Shown here one piece after another: positions 16,269-29,225 of a stretch of DNA of 64,000 nucleotides. Position numbers and translations under genes: made by a program. Each line of letters opens with the position of its first letter. Position 1 is the stretch's first letter. This stretch comes from Methylobacterium sp. J-070. Its GTDB lineage: Bacteria > Pseudomonadota > Alphaproteobacteria > Rhizobiales > Beijerinckiaceae. Under the pieces are notes generated by a model, which worked only from the letters and a program-made list of their open reading frames with translations, was not told the DNA's origin and made no database searches. Location: positions 30,674-94,673 of the forward strand of contig NZ_JAKSXX010000073.1 of assembly GCF_022829385.1 (NCBI RefSeq). Reading direction: 5' to 3'.

Positions 16269-16781
16269 ATGGGACAGGTCTTAGCGCCCGGGGTCACGGC
16301 GCCCGATTTCACGCTCCACGTCACACCCGACCAGACTCTCTCGTTGAGCGACCTGCGCGGACGACCGGCTATTCTGGCGTTCTATCCCGCGGATTGGAGC
16401 CCCGTCTGCGGAGATCAGATGGCGGTCTACAATCAGGTGCTGCCGGAATTCAGGGAGCACGACGCCGAGGTGGTCGGAATCTCCGTCGATAGTGCTTGGT
16501 GCCATCAGGCCTTCGCCGAGACACGCCACCTCCATTTTCCGCTGCTCGCGGACTTCGAGCCCAAGGGTGCGATCGCCCGGCAATACGGCGCCTACCGTGA
16601 CGGCGAAGGTGTCTGCGAGCGGGCGCTGTTCGTCGTGGATCGCGATGGGATCATCTTCTGGAGTTACCGCTCCCCGATCGCCGTCAACCCCGGTGCAGAC
16701 GGCATCCTCGATGCGCTGGATCGACTTGAGAAACAGGAGAACAGCGATGGCCGAGCTCAAAGTGCCGGTAACGGCGGCTGA
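16269..16781 (+). CDS. AhpC/TSA-family peroxiredoxin
   Basis: The 170-residue thiol peroxidase has the motif F-Y-P40-A-D-W-S-P-V-C47, where C47 is the peroxidatic cysteine. The usual Thr of P-x3-T-x2-C is Ser. Further cysteines at 78 and 116 are possible resolving partners. It should reduce hydrogen peroxide or organic peroxides in the cytoplasm. ATG 16269 follows GGGAGATTCAGG. The next gene overlaps it by 35 bp, so the two are co-transcribed. Confidence 0.9.
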   Translation: MGQVLAPGVTAPDFTLHVTPDQTLSLSDLRGRPAILAFYPADWSPVCGDQMAVYNQVLPEFREHDAEVVGISVDSAWCHQAFAETRHLHFPLLADFEPKGAIARQYGAYRDGEGVCERALFVVDRDGIIFWSYRSPIAVNPGADGILDALDRLEKQENSDGRAQSAGNGG

Positions 16782-17277
16782 TCACGCCCGGGGTGGTGCC
16801 AACGGGCAGGTGGTCCTCGTCGAGTACGGTGACTACGAATGTCCCTACTGCCGTCTCGCGCATGTTCAGGTCATGCAGCTCGGCAGGCACTTCGGCGACG
16901 ACCTCACCTACGTGTTCCGCCATTTCCCGCTGACCGAAATCCACCCGTTTGCGGAGCCGGCCGCCGAGGCGGCGGAGTTCGCGGGGGCCCAGGGCCGGTT
17001 CTGGGACATGCACGATGCGATCTATGCGCATCAGGAACAGTTGAGCCTGCTGTTCCTCATGGGTGCAGCCCGGGCGCTCGGCCTGTCGGAGCGCACGCTC
17101 GAGGTCGCCCTCGAGGCGCACACCTATGCACCGAAGGTGGCGCAGGATTTTCGGGGCGGCATCCGGAGCGGCGTCAACGGGACCCCGACCTTCTTCATCA
17201 ACGGCCATCGGCATGATGGTCCGTTCGACTACCAGCATCTGGCGGATGCCATTCAGTCCGTGCGTTCCGGGCTGTAG
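16747..17277 (+). CDS. DsbA-like thioredoxin-fold protein, no signal peptide
   Basis: The 176-residue protein has the active site E-C32-P-Y-C35, the helical insertion of DsbA-type proteins and the cis-Pro loop G-V-N-G-T-P-T-F-F-I-N-G. It lacks a signal peptide, so it works in the cytoplasm. Pairing with the upstream peroxiredoxin suggests it could recycle that enzyme or handle disulfides under stress, which is inference. ATG 16747 has AGGAG 7 nt upstream and lies inside the end of the peroxiredoxin gene. Confidence 0.88.
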   Translation: MAELKVPVTAADHARGGANGQVVLVEYGDYECPYCRLAHVQVMQLGRHFGDDLTYVFRHFPLTEIHPFAEPAAEAAEFAGAQGRFWDMHDAIYAHQEQLSLLFLMGAARALGLSERTLEVALEAHTYAPKVAQDFRGGIRSGVNGTPTFFINGHRHDGPFDYQHLADAIQSVRSGL

Positions 17278-17612
17278 CCCGCCTCGGCGGCGGACTTGGG
17301 CGGGCTGCGCGGGCGCGTCGGGGGCAAGTCGGCCCCCTGCGCGTCTGACGGGCAGACGACCTTCGAGCGTTCCTCGCACGACCAGGCGCCGGCACCGGTG
17401 CCTGCCGGCGCCACACTTCGTCAGGCACCGAGACCCCGCGATGCCCGACCCTTCGAATAGAGAGCCCCCCGGCGAAACTGATCCGCGTCATGTCCATGGA
17501 CGACGCACGATGTAGCATCGGCCCGACGCAGCATTCGACCCTCCGCAACAGGTATCGACCCGGCCTCGATCTCGATCGGTCTGCATCGCGCAGACATGAA
17601 GGAGTATCTCCC
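17278..17612. other. intergenic before dnaK
   Basis: A 335-bp non-coding gap with an imperfect Crp/Fnr-like site at 17478. I see no CIRCE element and no clear RpoH promoter. Confidence 0.5.
17478..17518 (+). promoter_or_regulatory. imperfect Crp/Fnr-like dyad plus TAGCAT before dnaK
   Basis: CTGAT-CCGC-GTCAT (17478-17491) differs from the motif at the last base. TAGCAT at 17513-17518 begins 28.5 bp from its centre, close to the spacing at hsp20. Confidence 0.45.
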
Positions 17613-19520
<1,908 letters not shown>

Positions 19521-19662
19521 GGCCCGGGGCCGGCCCGAGATCTCCGGCTCCGCGGAGCGCGCTCCGGCACCCCCGCCTGCGACGGGTCCCGGCGGGGGAG
19601 GCCGGCCCGAGCCGGTGCGGAGGCTTCGCCGCGCGTCAGGCGTCCATCAACCGGGGTGAGCG

Positions 19663-22251
<2,589 letters not shown>

Positions 22252-22279
22252 CATCCCCCGCGCCGAAAGGAAGCCTGGT

Positions 22280-22888
22280 ATGCCTGAGAAGCCTTCGGAT
22301 CACGCGAGCGCTCCGCCGGCCTCCGCCGGCCTGTCCGTGCCGGCGGAGGCCCCCGAGGCGAGCGCCGCCCCTCAATCGGGCACGGACGCGACCGCAGCCC
22401 TGCAGGCCGAGAACGCCGCGCTTCAGGACCGCGTCCTGCGGGCCTTGGCCGAAGCCGACAACACCCGGCGTCGGGCGCAGCGCGACCTGGAGGACGAGCG
22501 GCAATTCGCCGTGACGGGCCTCGCCCGCGAGCTTCTGCCGGTTCTGGACAATCTGCGCCGGGCCATCGTCGCGTCGGAGCAGCCGGCGTCGCAGGGCGCG
22601 TCCCTCACCGACGGGGTGCGCGCCACGGAGCGCCTCCTGATGGGGGTCCTGCAGCGCGTCGGCGTACAGCAGGTCGCTGCCCTCGGCGCGCCGTTCGATC
22701 CGTCGCGGCACGAGGCCATGATGGAGGTCGACGATCCGGCGACCGCGCCCGGGACCGTCCGCGACGTCATGGAGGATGGCTACGTCATCCACGATCGGCT
22801 GCTGCGCCCCGCCCGGGTCACCGTGACCCGCCGCGGAGCGTCTCGGGACGATCACCCCGGGCACGATCCCTTGAATCGGCATCCCTAG
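22280..22888 (+). CDS. grpE: nucleotide exchange factor GrpE
   Basis: The 202-residue protein has a disordered Ala/Pro-rich start, a long coiled coil (L-Q-A-E-N-A-A-L-Q-D-R-V-L-R), the R-R-R-A-Q-R-D and L-L-P-V-L-D-N-L-R-R-A motifs, and the beta-domain F-D-P-S-R-H-E-A-M with D-G-Y-V-I-H-D-R-L-L-R-P-A-R-V. It releases ADP from DnaK. It starts 28 bp after clpB behind AAGGAAG and is part of the same operon. Confidence 0.94.
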   Translation: MPEKPSDHASAPPASAGLSVPAEAPEASAAPQSGTDATAALQAENAALQDRVLRALAEADNTRRRAQRDLEDERQFAVTGLARELLPVLDNLRRAIVASEQPASQGASLTDGVRATERLLMGVLQRVGVQQVAALGAPFDPSRHEAMMEVDDPATAPGTVRDVMEDGYVIHDRLLRPARVTVTRRGASRDDHPGHDPLNRHP

Positions 22889-22943
22889 GGCGTCGTCCCC
22901 AACGGAGGCAGGCTTCGCCACACGACGGCGCGGGGAGGAAGCG

Positions 22944-23819
22944 TTGAGCGACGATCCCTATGCGATTCTCGGTGTGAAGAGCGATGCCTCCCCGGAGCAG
23001 ATCCGGAAGACCTACCGCAAGCTCGCGCGCAAACTGCATCCGGACTTGAACCCCGGCAATACGGAGGCGGAAGAGCAGTTCAAGAACGTGTCGCGTGCCT
23101 ATGACCTGTTGAACGATCCGGAGAAGCGCGCCCGTTTCGATCGCGGCGAGATCGACATCTCCGGCGTCGAGCGGCCCCGCCAGCGCTACTACCGCGATTT
23201 TACGGGGCCCTCCGCCGACCATGCCTATGCGAGCGACGCGGGCTTTGCGGACTTCGATACCGACGACATCCTCTCGGAGATCTTCGGCCGCCGGGGACGG
23301 TCGAACTTCCGGCGCCGGGGCGCGGATGTCCGCTACCATCTCGACCTCGACTTCCTCGACGCGGTCAACGGCACCACGCGCCCGGTGACCCTGCCGGACG
23401 GCGCGACGCTCGACGTCCGGATCCCGGCGGGCACCCGCGAGGGACAGACGCTGCGCCTGCGCGGCAAGGGCGAGCCGGGTGCGGGCGGCGCGCCGCCGGG
23501 CGATGCGCTGATCGAGATCGGCGTCCGCCCGCACTCGGTCTTCCGGCGCAAAGGCGACGACATCCATTTCGAACAGGGCGTGCCGCTGCACGAGGCGGTG
23601 CTCGGGGGCCGCATCACGGTGTCGACCCCGGCCGGGCCCGTGACCGTGACGATCCCGAAATGGAGCAATTCCGGCACGGTGCTTCGCCTCAAGGGCAAGG
23701 GCGTCCAGAGGTCGGACGGGACGGCGGGCGACGGCTACGTCAAGCTGCTGATCAAGCTGCCGGACAAGCCCGATCCCGAGCTCGAACGCGCGATCGCCGC
23801 GTGGCATCGAAATCTGTGA
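22944..23819 (+). CDS. cbpA: J-domain co-chaperone, CbpA type (no zinc finger)
   Basis: The 291-residue protein has an N-terminal J domain with the H32-P-D motif, a short glycine-poor linker, and two C-terminal beta domains (V-T-L-P-D-G, V-R-I-P-A-G and the peptide-binding cleft). The C-x2-C-x-G-x-G zinc repeats of DnaJ are absent, as in CbpA. The start is TTG 22944, chosen for its GGGAGGA ribosome site 6 nt upstream and because the J domain begins at once. The next gene is its modulator CbpM. Confidence 0.93.
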   Translation: MSDDPYAILGVKSDASPEQIRKTYRKLARKLHPDLNPGNTEAEEQFKNVSRAYDLLNDPEKRARFDRGEIDISGVERPRQRYYRDFTGPSADHAYASDAGFADFDTDDILSEIFGRRGRSNFRRRGADVRYHLDLDFLDAVNGTTRPVTLPDGATLDVRIPAGTREGQTLRLRGKGEPGAGGAPPGDALIEIGVRPHSVFRRKGDDIHFEQGVPLHEAVLGGRITVSTPAGPVTVTIPKWSNSGTVLRLKGKGVQRSDGTAGDGYVKLLIKLPDKPDPELERAIAAWHRNL

Positions 23820-23832
23820 CGAGGGGGACGGT

Positions 23833-24156
23833 ATGGACGAGCGCGAATTTCTGGCTCGGGCGGACCTGCGCCCCGACAAGCTTCAGATCTGGCTCGAGAC
23901 CGGCTGGCTCGTACCGGCGTTCCGGGAGGGCGTCTGGCATTACGTCGAGATCGATCTCGCCAGGGCCCAGCTGATCCGGGATCTGCAGCACGATCTCGGG
24001 ATCAACGACGACGGCATCGCGGTCGTGCTCGATCTCATCGATCAGGTCGGCGGCTTGCGGCATGTGCTGCAGGCGATCCTGCGAGCCCTGCAGGCGCAGC
24101 CCGCCGCGATCCGCCGGCAGATCGTCGATGCCTGCGCGGCGGATCGCCGATCCTGA
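23833..24156 (+). CDS. cbpM: chaperone modulator CbpM
   Basis: The 107-residue helical protein has a MerR-like N-terminal motif (L-E-T-G-W-L-V-P, then Y-V-E-I-D-L-A-R-A-Q-L-I-R-D-L) and a second helical part (G-I-N-D-D-G-I-A-V-V-L-D-L-I-D-Q), as in CbpM proteins that bind the J domain of CbpA and restrain it. It lies 13 bp after cbpA behind GAGGGG, the usual gene order. Confidence 0.9.
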   Translation: MDEREFLARADLRPDKLQIWLETGWLVPAFREGVWHYVEIDLARAQLIRDLQHDLGINDDGIAVVLDLIDQVGGLRHVLQAILRALQAQPAAIRRQIVDACAADRRS

Positions 24157-24163
24157 AGTCAAA

Positions 24164-24205
24164 CTGACCGGCGTCAGGGCTGCGATGTCCTCTATCGGCT
24201 AATCC
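24164..24205 (+). promoter_or_regulatory. Crp/Fnr-like dyad plus -10 element for hsp20
   Basis: CTGAC-CGGC-GTCAG (24164-24177) is followed by TAATCC at 24200-24205, beginning 29.5 bp from the dyad centre. The hsp20 start is about 70 bp further on. This suggests hsp20 has its own promoter and does not only depend on read-through from cbpM. Confidence 0.68.
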
Positions 24206-24278
24206 AACGCGATCCCGCCGCCTCGAACAGGGAAGCGAGCCGGCGGGATTCGGCCAATCCTCAGCGAGGATCGACACC

Positions 24279-24881
24279 ATGTCTCGAGGACCAGTTGCCT
24301 TCCAGCGGTCGAGCAGTGCGACGCGGCGCGGCATGCCGAGCCCGATGTTGACGCCGCTTCTCGCCCTCTACCACGATATGAACCGTCTCCTCGAGGACGT
24401 GCCGGGGGCCGGTGCTGGAACCGAAAGTGCCGCCAGCCAAGCCGGCGCCATGATCCTCGTTCCGGACATCAACATCACCGAGACAGACCACAAGGTGCGC
24501 ATCACCGCCGAGGTGCCCGGTGCGCGCGAGGCGGATGTCGAGGTGATGATCGATGAGGACACCTTGCTCATTCGCGCCGTCAAGGAGATCGAGCGCCAGG
24601 AAGACCGCCAGAATGCTCACGTGAGCGAGCGCATCTTCGGCACGTTCCAGCGCGCGCTCGCGCTGCCGTTCCGCGTCGATCCTGAACAGGTCGAGGCCCG
24701 GGTCGAGAATGGCGTGCTCACGATCACGCTCCCGAAGGCCGAGGCTCAGCAGCGGACGCGCCGCGTGCAGGTTCGTGGCGCCAGCACGGACCAAGCCTCC
24801 GGATCCACGGGCACCCCCAGTCAGAACGGCGCCGAGGCGAGCCAGCAGGCCAAGGCACCCGACCAGTCCACGCCGCATTGA
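24279..24881 (+). CDS. small heat-shock protein Hsp20
   Basis: The 200-residue protein has an N-terminal arm, an alpha-crystallin domain (about 60-150: P-D-I-N-I-T-E-T, E-V-P-G, F-Q-R-A-L-A-L-P, N-G-V-L-T-I-T-L-P-K) and a long polar tail rich in Ser, Gln and Ala. It holds unfolding proteins for the DnaK-ClpB system encoded upstream. No I-x-I motif is obvious in the tail. ATG 24279 has GAGGA upstream. Confidence 0.93.
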   Translation: MSRGPVAFQRSSSATRRGMPSPMLTPLLALYHDMNRLLEDVPGAGAGTESAASQAGAMILVPDINITETDHKVRITAEVPGAREADVEVMIDEDTLLIRAVKEIERQEDRQNAHVSERIFGTFQRALALPFRVDPEQVEARVENGVLTITLPKAEAQQRTRRVQVRGASTDQASGSTGTPSQNGAEASQQAKAPDQSTPH

Positions 24882-25227
24882 CGGACCCGGATCGCGGGCC
24901 GGTCCTTCCCGTACAGTCCAAACGGCGGGGCCGCATCGGATTGGCAAGGGCTCTCAGCCCCGCATGCCGGTTCGACACCGGCCGATACTGATGTCGTGAA
25001 CCCTTCGCCGGCCCGGATCGGGCGGGTGACGGGCCTCCAGCGGTCGTCGCAATCGCCTCCATGACCGCGTTGCTCGCCGCAGCCCTCATGGCGCTCGTCT
25101 TCGCCCGCGCACGCGGCCGGACCGCGACCGCCGTCAGAGATGTGACGGCCGCCGGCCCCGGTCCGGCGCGGGGCCGGAACGGCGGTGACGTCCGCTTTCG
25201 CCGGGACAGTCCGGAAGGAACAGGCCG
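24882..25227. other. intergenic, no gene supported
   Basis: Possible small open frames on the plus strand (for example from 25061) shift into the next gene's antisense-like frame and have no ribosome site. I see no clear terminator. Confidence 0.4.
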
Positions 25228-25527
25228 ATGGTCAAGTTTGCACTGTTCGTCATCTTGGAAGCCAAGCCCGGGCAGGAAGCGGCGGTCGAGGCGTTCCTGA
25301 GAGACAGCCGGCCCATCGTTCAAAACGAGCCCGGAACCGTCGCATGGTTCGGCCTCCGCATGGGCCCCTCGACGTTCGGAATTTTCGACGCGTTTCCCGA
25401 TGAAGCGGGACGGCAAGCACATCTCTCCGGCCGCGTGGCGGCGGCCCTGACGGAGCGGGCGCCCGAGCTCTTCGCCTCGGCCCCGCGAATCGAGAAGCTC
25501 GACGTCCTCGCGGCCAAGCTGCCTTGA
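25228..25527 (+). CDS. ABM-type (antibiotic biosynthesis monooxygenase) protein
   Basis: The 99-residue ferredoxin-like dimeric alpha-beta barrel protein begins M-V-K-F-A-L-F-V-I-L-E-A-K-P-G-x-E and has E-P-G-T-V-A-W-F and F-G-I-F-D-A-F-P-D-E. Members act on quinones, haem or reactive carbonyls, and the substrate here is unknown. ATG 25228 follows GGAAGGAAC. The formaldehyde dehydrogenase gene follows 67 bp downstream. Confidence 0.87.
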   Translation: MVKFALFVILEAKPGQEAAVEAFLRDSRPIVQNEPGTVAWFGLRMGPSTFGIFDAFPDEAGRQAHLSGRVAAALTERAPELFASAPRIEKLDVLAAKLP

Positions 25528-25594
25528 AAGGCCACGGCCAGGAGATCGCTGGGGACGATCAAACGTTCCGCAAGTCAGGGAAGGAACAACGATC

Positions 25595-26794
25595 ATGGCA
25601 TCGAACAATCGGGTCATCACGTACATGGGACCGAAGAAGGTCGAGCTTCAAACCTTCGACTATCCGAAGCTCGTCGATCCAAAGGGCAACAAGACGCCGC
25701 ACGGGGCGATCCTCAAGATCGTCACCACCAACATCTGCGGCAGCGACCAGCATATCTACCGCGGGCGGTTCCCCGCTCCCGTGGGCATGGTGCTCGGCCA
25801 CGAGATGACCGGCGAGGTGATCGAGACCGGGCCCGACGTGCATTTCATCAAGAAGGGCGACCTTTGCTCGGTCCCGTTCAACGTCTCCTGCGGGCGATGC
25901 CGCAATTGCAAGGAGCGCCATACCGACACCTGCATGAACGTCAACGATGTGGTCGATTGCGGCGCCTACGGGTTCAATCTCGGCGGCTGGCAGGGCGGAC
26001 AGTCCGACTATCTCATGGTTCCCTACGCCGACTGGAACCTGCTTCGCTTCCCCGACAAGGATCAGGCGCTGGCCAAGATCAAGGATCTGACCTTGCTCTC
26101 CGACATCCTGCCGACGGGCTTTCACGGCTGCATCCAGGCGGGCGTCAAACCCGGTTCGACGGTCTATATCGCGGGCGCAGGCCCCGTCGGCCGGTGCGCC
26201 GCCGCCTCCGCCCAGCTCCTGGGCGCCTCCTGCATCATCGTGGGCGACCTCAACAGCAAGCGCCTCGCCCTCGTGAAGAGCGCCGGGTATGAGACCGTCG
26301 ATCTGTCCTCCGAAACACCCCTCGCCGACCAGATCGAGGCGATCCTCGGCAAACGGGAGGTGGATTGCGGCGTCGATGCCGTCGGCTTCGAGGCGCACGG
26401 GGCCGGACCCGGCGCCGGAGAGGATCCGGCCGCCGTCCTCAACGCGATGATCGAGGTGGTCCGCGCCAACGGCGCCGTCGGCGCGCCCGGAATCTATACG
26501 GCGGGGGATCCCCAGGCCATCGACGCCGACGCCAAAGCCGGGCGGTATCGGATCGACTTCGGCAAGGCCTGGATCAAGTCGCCCCACATCTCGGCCGGGC
26601 AAGCGCCGATCATGCACTACAACCGCGATCTGATGATGGCGATCCTCTGGGATCGCATGCCCTATCTCGGAAAGGTCGTGAACGTCGAGGTCATCCCGCT
26701 CGAACGCGCGCCCGACGCGTACCGGATCTTCGATCAGGGCGCGCCCAAGAAGTTCGTCATCGATCCGCACAACACGACGAAACTGGCGGCCTGA
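25595..26794 (+). CDS. fdhA: glutathione-independent formaldehyde dehydrogenase
   Basis: This 399-residue zinc-dependent MDR dehydrogenase is like that of Pseudomonas putida, which oxidises formaldehyde with tightly held NAD+. Catalytic zinc ligands are C48 (I-C-G-S-D-Q-H) and H69-E70, and structural zinc ligands are C99, C102, C105 and C113. The Rossmann motif is G-A-G-P-V-G-R. The long insertion V-D-C-G-A-Y-G-F-N-L-G-G-W-Q-G-G-Q-S-D-Y is diagnostic. In a methylotroph it would offer a route beside the tetrahydromethanopterin pathway. ATG 25595 has AAGGA upstream. Confidence 0.94.
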   Translation: MASNNRVITYMGPKKVELQTFDYPKLVDPKGNKTPHGAILKIVTTNICGSDQHIYRGRFPAPVGMVLGHEMTGEVIETGPDVHFIKKGDLCSVPFNVSCGRCRNCKERHTDTCMNVNDVVDCGAYGFNLGGWQGGQSDYLMVPYADWNLLRFPDKDQALAKIKDLTLLSDILPTGFHGCIQAGVKPGSTVYIAGAGPVGRCAAASAQLLGASCIIVGDLNSKRLALVKSAGYETVDLSSETPLADQIEAILGKREVDCGVDAVGFEAHGAGPGAGEDPAAVLNAMIEVVRANGAVGAPGIYTAGDPQAIDADAKAGRYRIDFGKAWIKSPHISAGQAPIMHYNRDLMMAILWDRMPYLGKVVNVEVIPLERAPDAYRIFDQGAPKKFVIDPHNTTKLAA

Positions 26795-26948
26795 GTCACC
26801 GCGGATGCCGTGGGCGCCGCGTCCGGGCGCCCGCGCCCATCGGCAAGGACCGGGGAGACCACAGGGGATCGGCCTCGCCCGGCCTTCGCGCCGGGCGATC
26901 GCTCCGCGCCGCACGCGCCTCCGGCGCGACCACCGAAGGACAATCGCC

Positions 26949-27950
26949 ATGGCACGGGTGGTCAGGTTTCATCGGACCGGTGGACCGGAGGTGTTGCAGC
27001 TCGATGATCTCCCGGTCGGCGATCCGCAGCGCGGGGAGATGCGCGTCCGCGTCGAGGCGATCGGTCTCAATCGCGCCGAAGCGATGTTCCGGTCGGGCGC
27101 CTACCTCGAAACGCCGCGTCTGCCCGCGCGCCTCGGCTACGAAGCCTCCGCGACGGTCGAGGCCGTGGGCGAGGGCGTCGACGGCTTCGCGCCGGGCGAT
27201 TCCGTCAGCGTCATCCCGGCCTTTTCCATGAACGATTACGGCGTCTACGCCGACACGGCCCTCGTGCCGGCTTACGGCGTCGTCCAACGCCCGACCGGGA
27301 CCTCGGCGATCGAGTCGGCGGCGGTCTGGATGGCCTACCTCACGGCCTGGGGGGCGCTCATCGACATCGGTCGGCTCGGACGGGGCGAGGCGGTCATCAT
27401 TACGGCGGCGTCCTCGAGTGTCGGACTCGCGGCGATCCAGATCGCGAACAGCATCGGCGCGCGCGCGATCGCGACGACCCGGACGCGGGCCAAGGCGGCG
27501 GCGTTGGAGGACGCGGGCGCCGCGCACGTTGTCGTCACGTCCGAGCAGGACCTCGTGGCCGAGGTCAACCACGCGACGGGCGGTCGGGGCGCGCGCCTCG
27601 CGTTCGACCCGGTCGGCGGCCCCCAGGTCGAGGCGATCGCCCAGGCGATGAGCCACCGCGGCGTCATCGTCATCTACGGCGCCCTCGCCACCGCGCCCAC
27701 GCCGTTTCCGGTCATCGCAGCCCTGCAGAAGGCCCTCACGATGCGCGGCTACACCCTGTTCGAGTTCGTTCGGGACCAGGAGCGGCTGTCCCGCGCCTCG
27801 GCCTTCATCGAGGATGGGCTCGCCGGCGGGCGCCTGAAGCCGATCATCGCCAAGACCTTCACGCTCGACGAGATCGTCCAGGCGCACGCCTACATGGAGT
27901 CGAACGAGCAGGTCGGGAAAATCGTCGTCACCGTCCCCCAACGACCTTGA
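26949..27950 (+). CDS. MDR-family NAD(P)-dependent alcohol dehydrogenase / quinone reductase-like
   Basis: The 333-residue product begins V-V-R-F-H-R-T-G-G-P-E-V-L-Q-L and has L-G-Y-E-A-S-A-T-V-E and A-A-S-S-S-V-G-L-A-A in the nucleotide-binding loop. Zinc-ligand cysteines are absent, as in quinone oxidoreductases (zeta-crystallin type). It probably reduces quinones or reactive enals with NADPH. ATG 26949 follows GAAGGA. It lies 154 bp after fdhA. Confidence 0.88.
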   Translation: MARVVRFHRTGGPEVLQLDDLPVGDPQRGEMRVRVEAIGLNRAEAMFRSGAYLETPRLPARLGYEASATVEAVGEGVDGFAPGDSVSVIPAFSMNDYGVYADTALVPAYGVVQRPTGTSAIESAAVWMAYLTAWGALIDIGRLGRGEAVIITAASSSVGLAAIQIANSIGARAIATTRTRAKAAALEDAGAAHVVVTSEQDLVAEVNHATGGRGARLAFDPVGGPQVEAIAQAMSHRGVIVIYGALATAPTPFPVIAALQKALTMRGYTLFEFVRDQERLSRASAFIEDGLAGGRLKPIIAKTFTLDEIVQAHAYMESNEQVGKIVVTVPQRP

Positions 27951-28079
27951 GGCACGTCGTCCCCGGTCCGTTCGTGATTCCGGACCGCCGTGTGCAGCAC
28001 GGAGGCGGCGATGGCCGGCCGACCTCACAAGGGACCCCGGTCGTGCTCGCTGTCGTCGGCGATCAGTCCCTCGGCGCGG

Positions 28080-29180
28080 TCACCGCGCCTGGCGCCATTT
28101 GAGATAGGCTTGGTAGATCTCTTCCTTTCCGGCCGGCCGGTCGAGCTGCGACTGGAAGAAGCGGTCGAGATCCGGCTGGGAAGCGACCTCCTCCCGGTGG
28201 CGGTCGAGCCATTCCTGAGCCGGCCGGAAGCGTGTCCAGCCGCTCACCGATGCCGCGAGGTTGACCTCGCGCCATTTCGGATGCCGCTGCGGCGCCAGGA
28301 ACTTGTCGAACTGGCCGAAGAACGCGTCGACGAACCGAACGAGCTTCTCGTAACGCGGCGATCCTTTCGGGCTGTTGTAGACACCGAGGATGGTGCCCAC
28401 GGCGACGGTCTCGACCGCCTCTTCGCCCACGAGCTTCGGGTAGTCCGCCCGCGTCAGGGTCGCCGGGATGTAGGCCTCGCTGATCGCGTCCGGATAGGGC
28501 GCTTTCACGAAGTGGAAGCGATCCCCCGGATCGAAGCCCGCGATGAAGGCCACCGGCTTGGCCGCCACCGACACGACGGCCTCGATCTCGCCCTTACGCA
28601 GCATCTCGATGGCAGTCGGCTGATCGATGTTGACGGCCTCCACGTTGACGCCGAGCTCGCGGAACATCGCCCGGCCACTGTAATCGGTGCCGCTCCCCTT
28701 CACATCGAAGCTGACGCGCTTGCCGGCGAGTTCGCCGACCGTCCGGACCGCCTTCGGCGCGACGATGTGCAGTTCGTCATCGAAGAGTTTGGCGATGAAC
28801 TGAATGTGCCGCTCGATGTTCTTCAGCCGCTTGTCCTGCCGCAGCTGCTCCAGTGTGTCGGTGCGGACGAATCCGAGATCGACGCCCTTCAGGAAGCGGA
28901 TGTCGTAGGCGTTCTCGCCCGCGCCCTTACCGAGAATCGGCAGGACCCGCAGCTTGTCGCCGTCATCCAGCACGAAGGCGAGATCGGCCCCGACGCGGAA
29001 GTAGGTCCCGCCCGGTGTGCCTGTCACCACCGTGACGGTGTTGGCGTTCATCCGCTCGCCGAGGGCGGCCTCCGTCGCAGGCGCGGTGTCGGCGGGGGTC
29101 GTGTCCGAGGCCCGCGCGGTCGGCCCGGCCGTCAGGGCAGCGAGCCCGAGAAAGGCAGCGAATTGGGCAAGCCTCGGCAT
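28080..29180 (-). CDS. TAXI-family TRAP transporter solute-binding protein
   Basis: The 366-residue exported protein has a signal peptide (F-A-A-F-L-G-L-A-A-L-T-A-G) and the TAXI fold: V-T-G-T-P-G-G-T-Y-F-R-V-G-A-D-L, L-G-F-V-R-T-D-T-L and G-K-R-V-S-F-D-V-K-G-S-G-T. It would bind an organic acid in the periplasm. No TRAP membrane subunit lies next to it, so it may serve a distant transporter or act as a sensor. ATG 29180 follows GAGGG. Confidence 0.88.
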   Translation of the reverse strand: MPRLAQFAAFLGLAALTAGPTARASDTTPADTAPATEAALGERMNANTVTVVTGTPGGTYFRVGADLAFVLDDGDKLRVLPILGKGAGENAYDIRFLKGVDLGFVRTDTLEQLRQDKRLKNIERHIQFIAKLFDDELHIVAPKAVRTVGELAGKRVSFDVKGSGTDYSGRAMFRELGVNVEAVNIDQPTAIEMLRKGEIEAVVSVAAKPVAFIAGFDPGDRFHFVKAPYPDAISEAYIPATLTRADYPKLVGEEAVETVAVGTILGVYNSPKGSPRYEKLVRFVDAFFGQFDKFLAPQRHPKWREVNLAASVSGWTRFRPAQEWLDRHREEVASQPDLDRFFQSQLDRPAGKEEIYQAYLKWRQAR

Positions 29181-29225
29181 GTGTGCGTCCCTCAGTGATC
29201 GTCCGGCCGTGCTTAGGGCCTGCTC

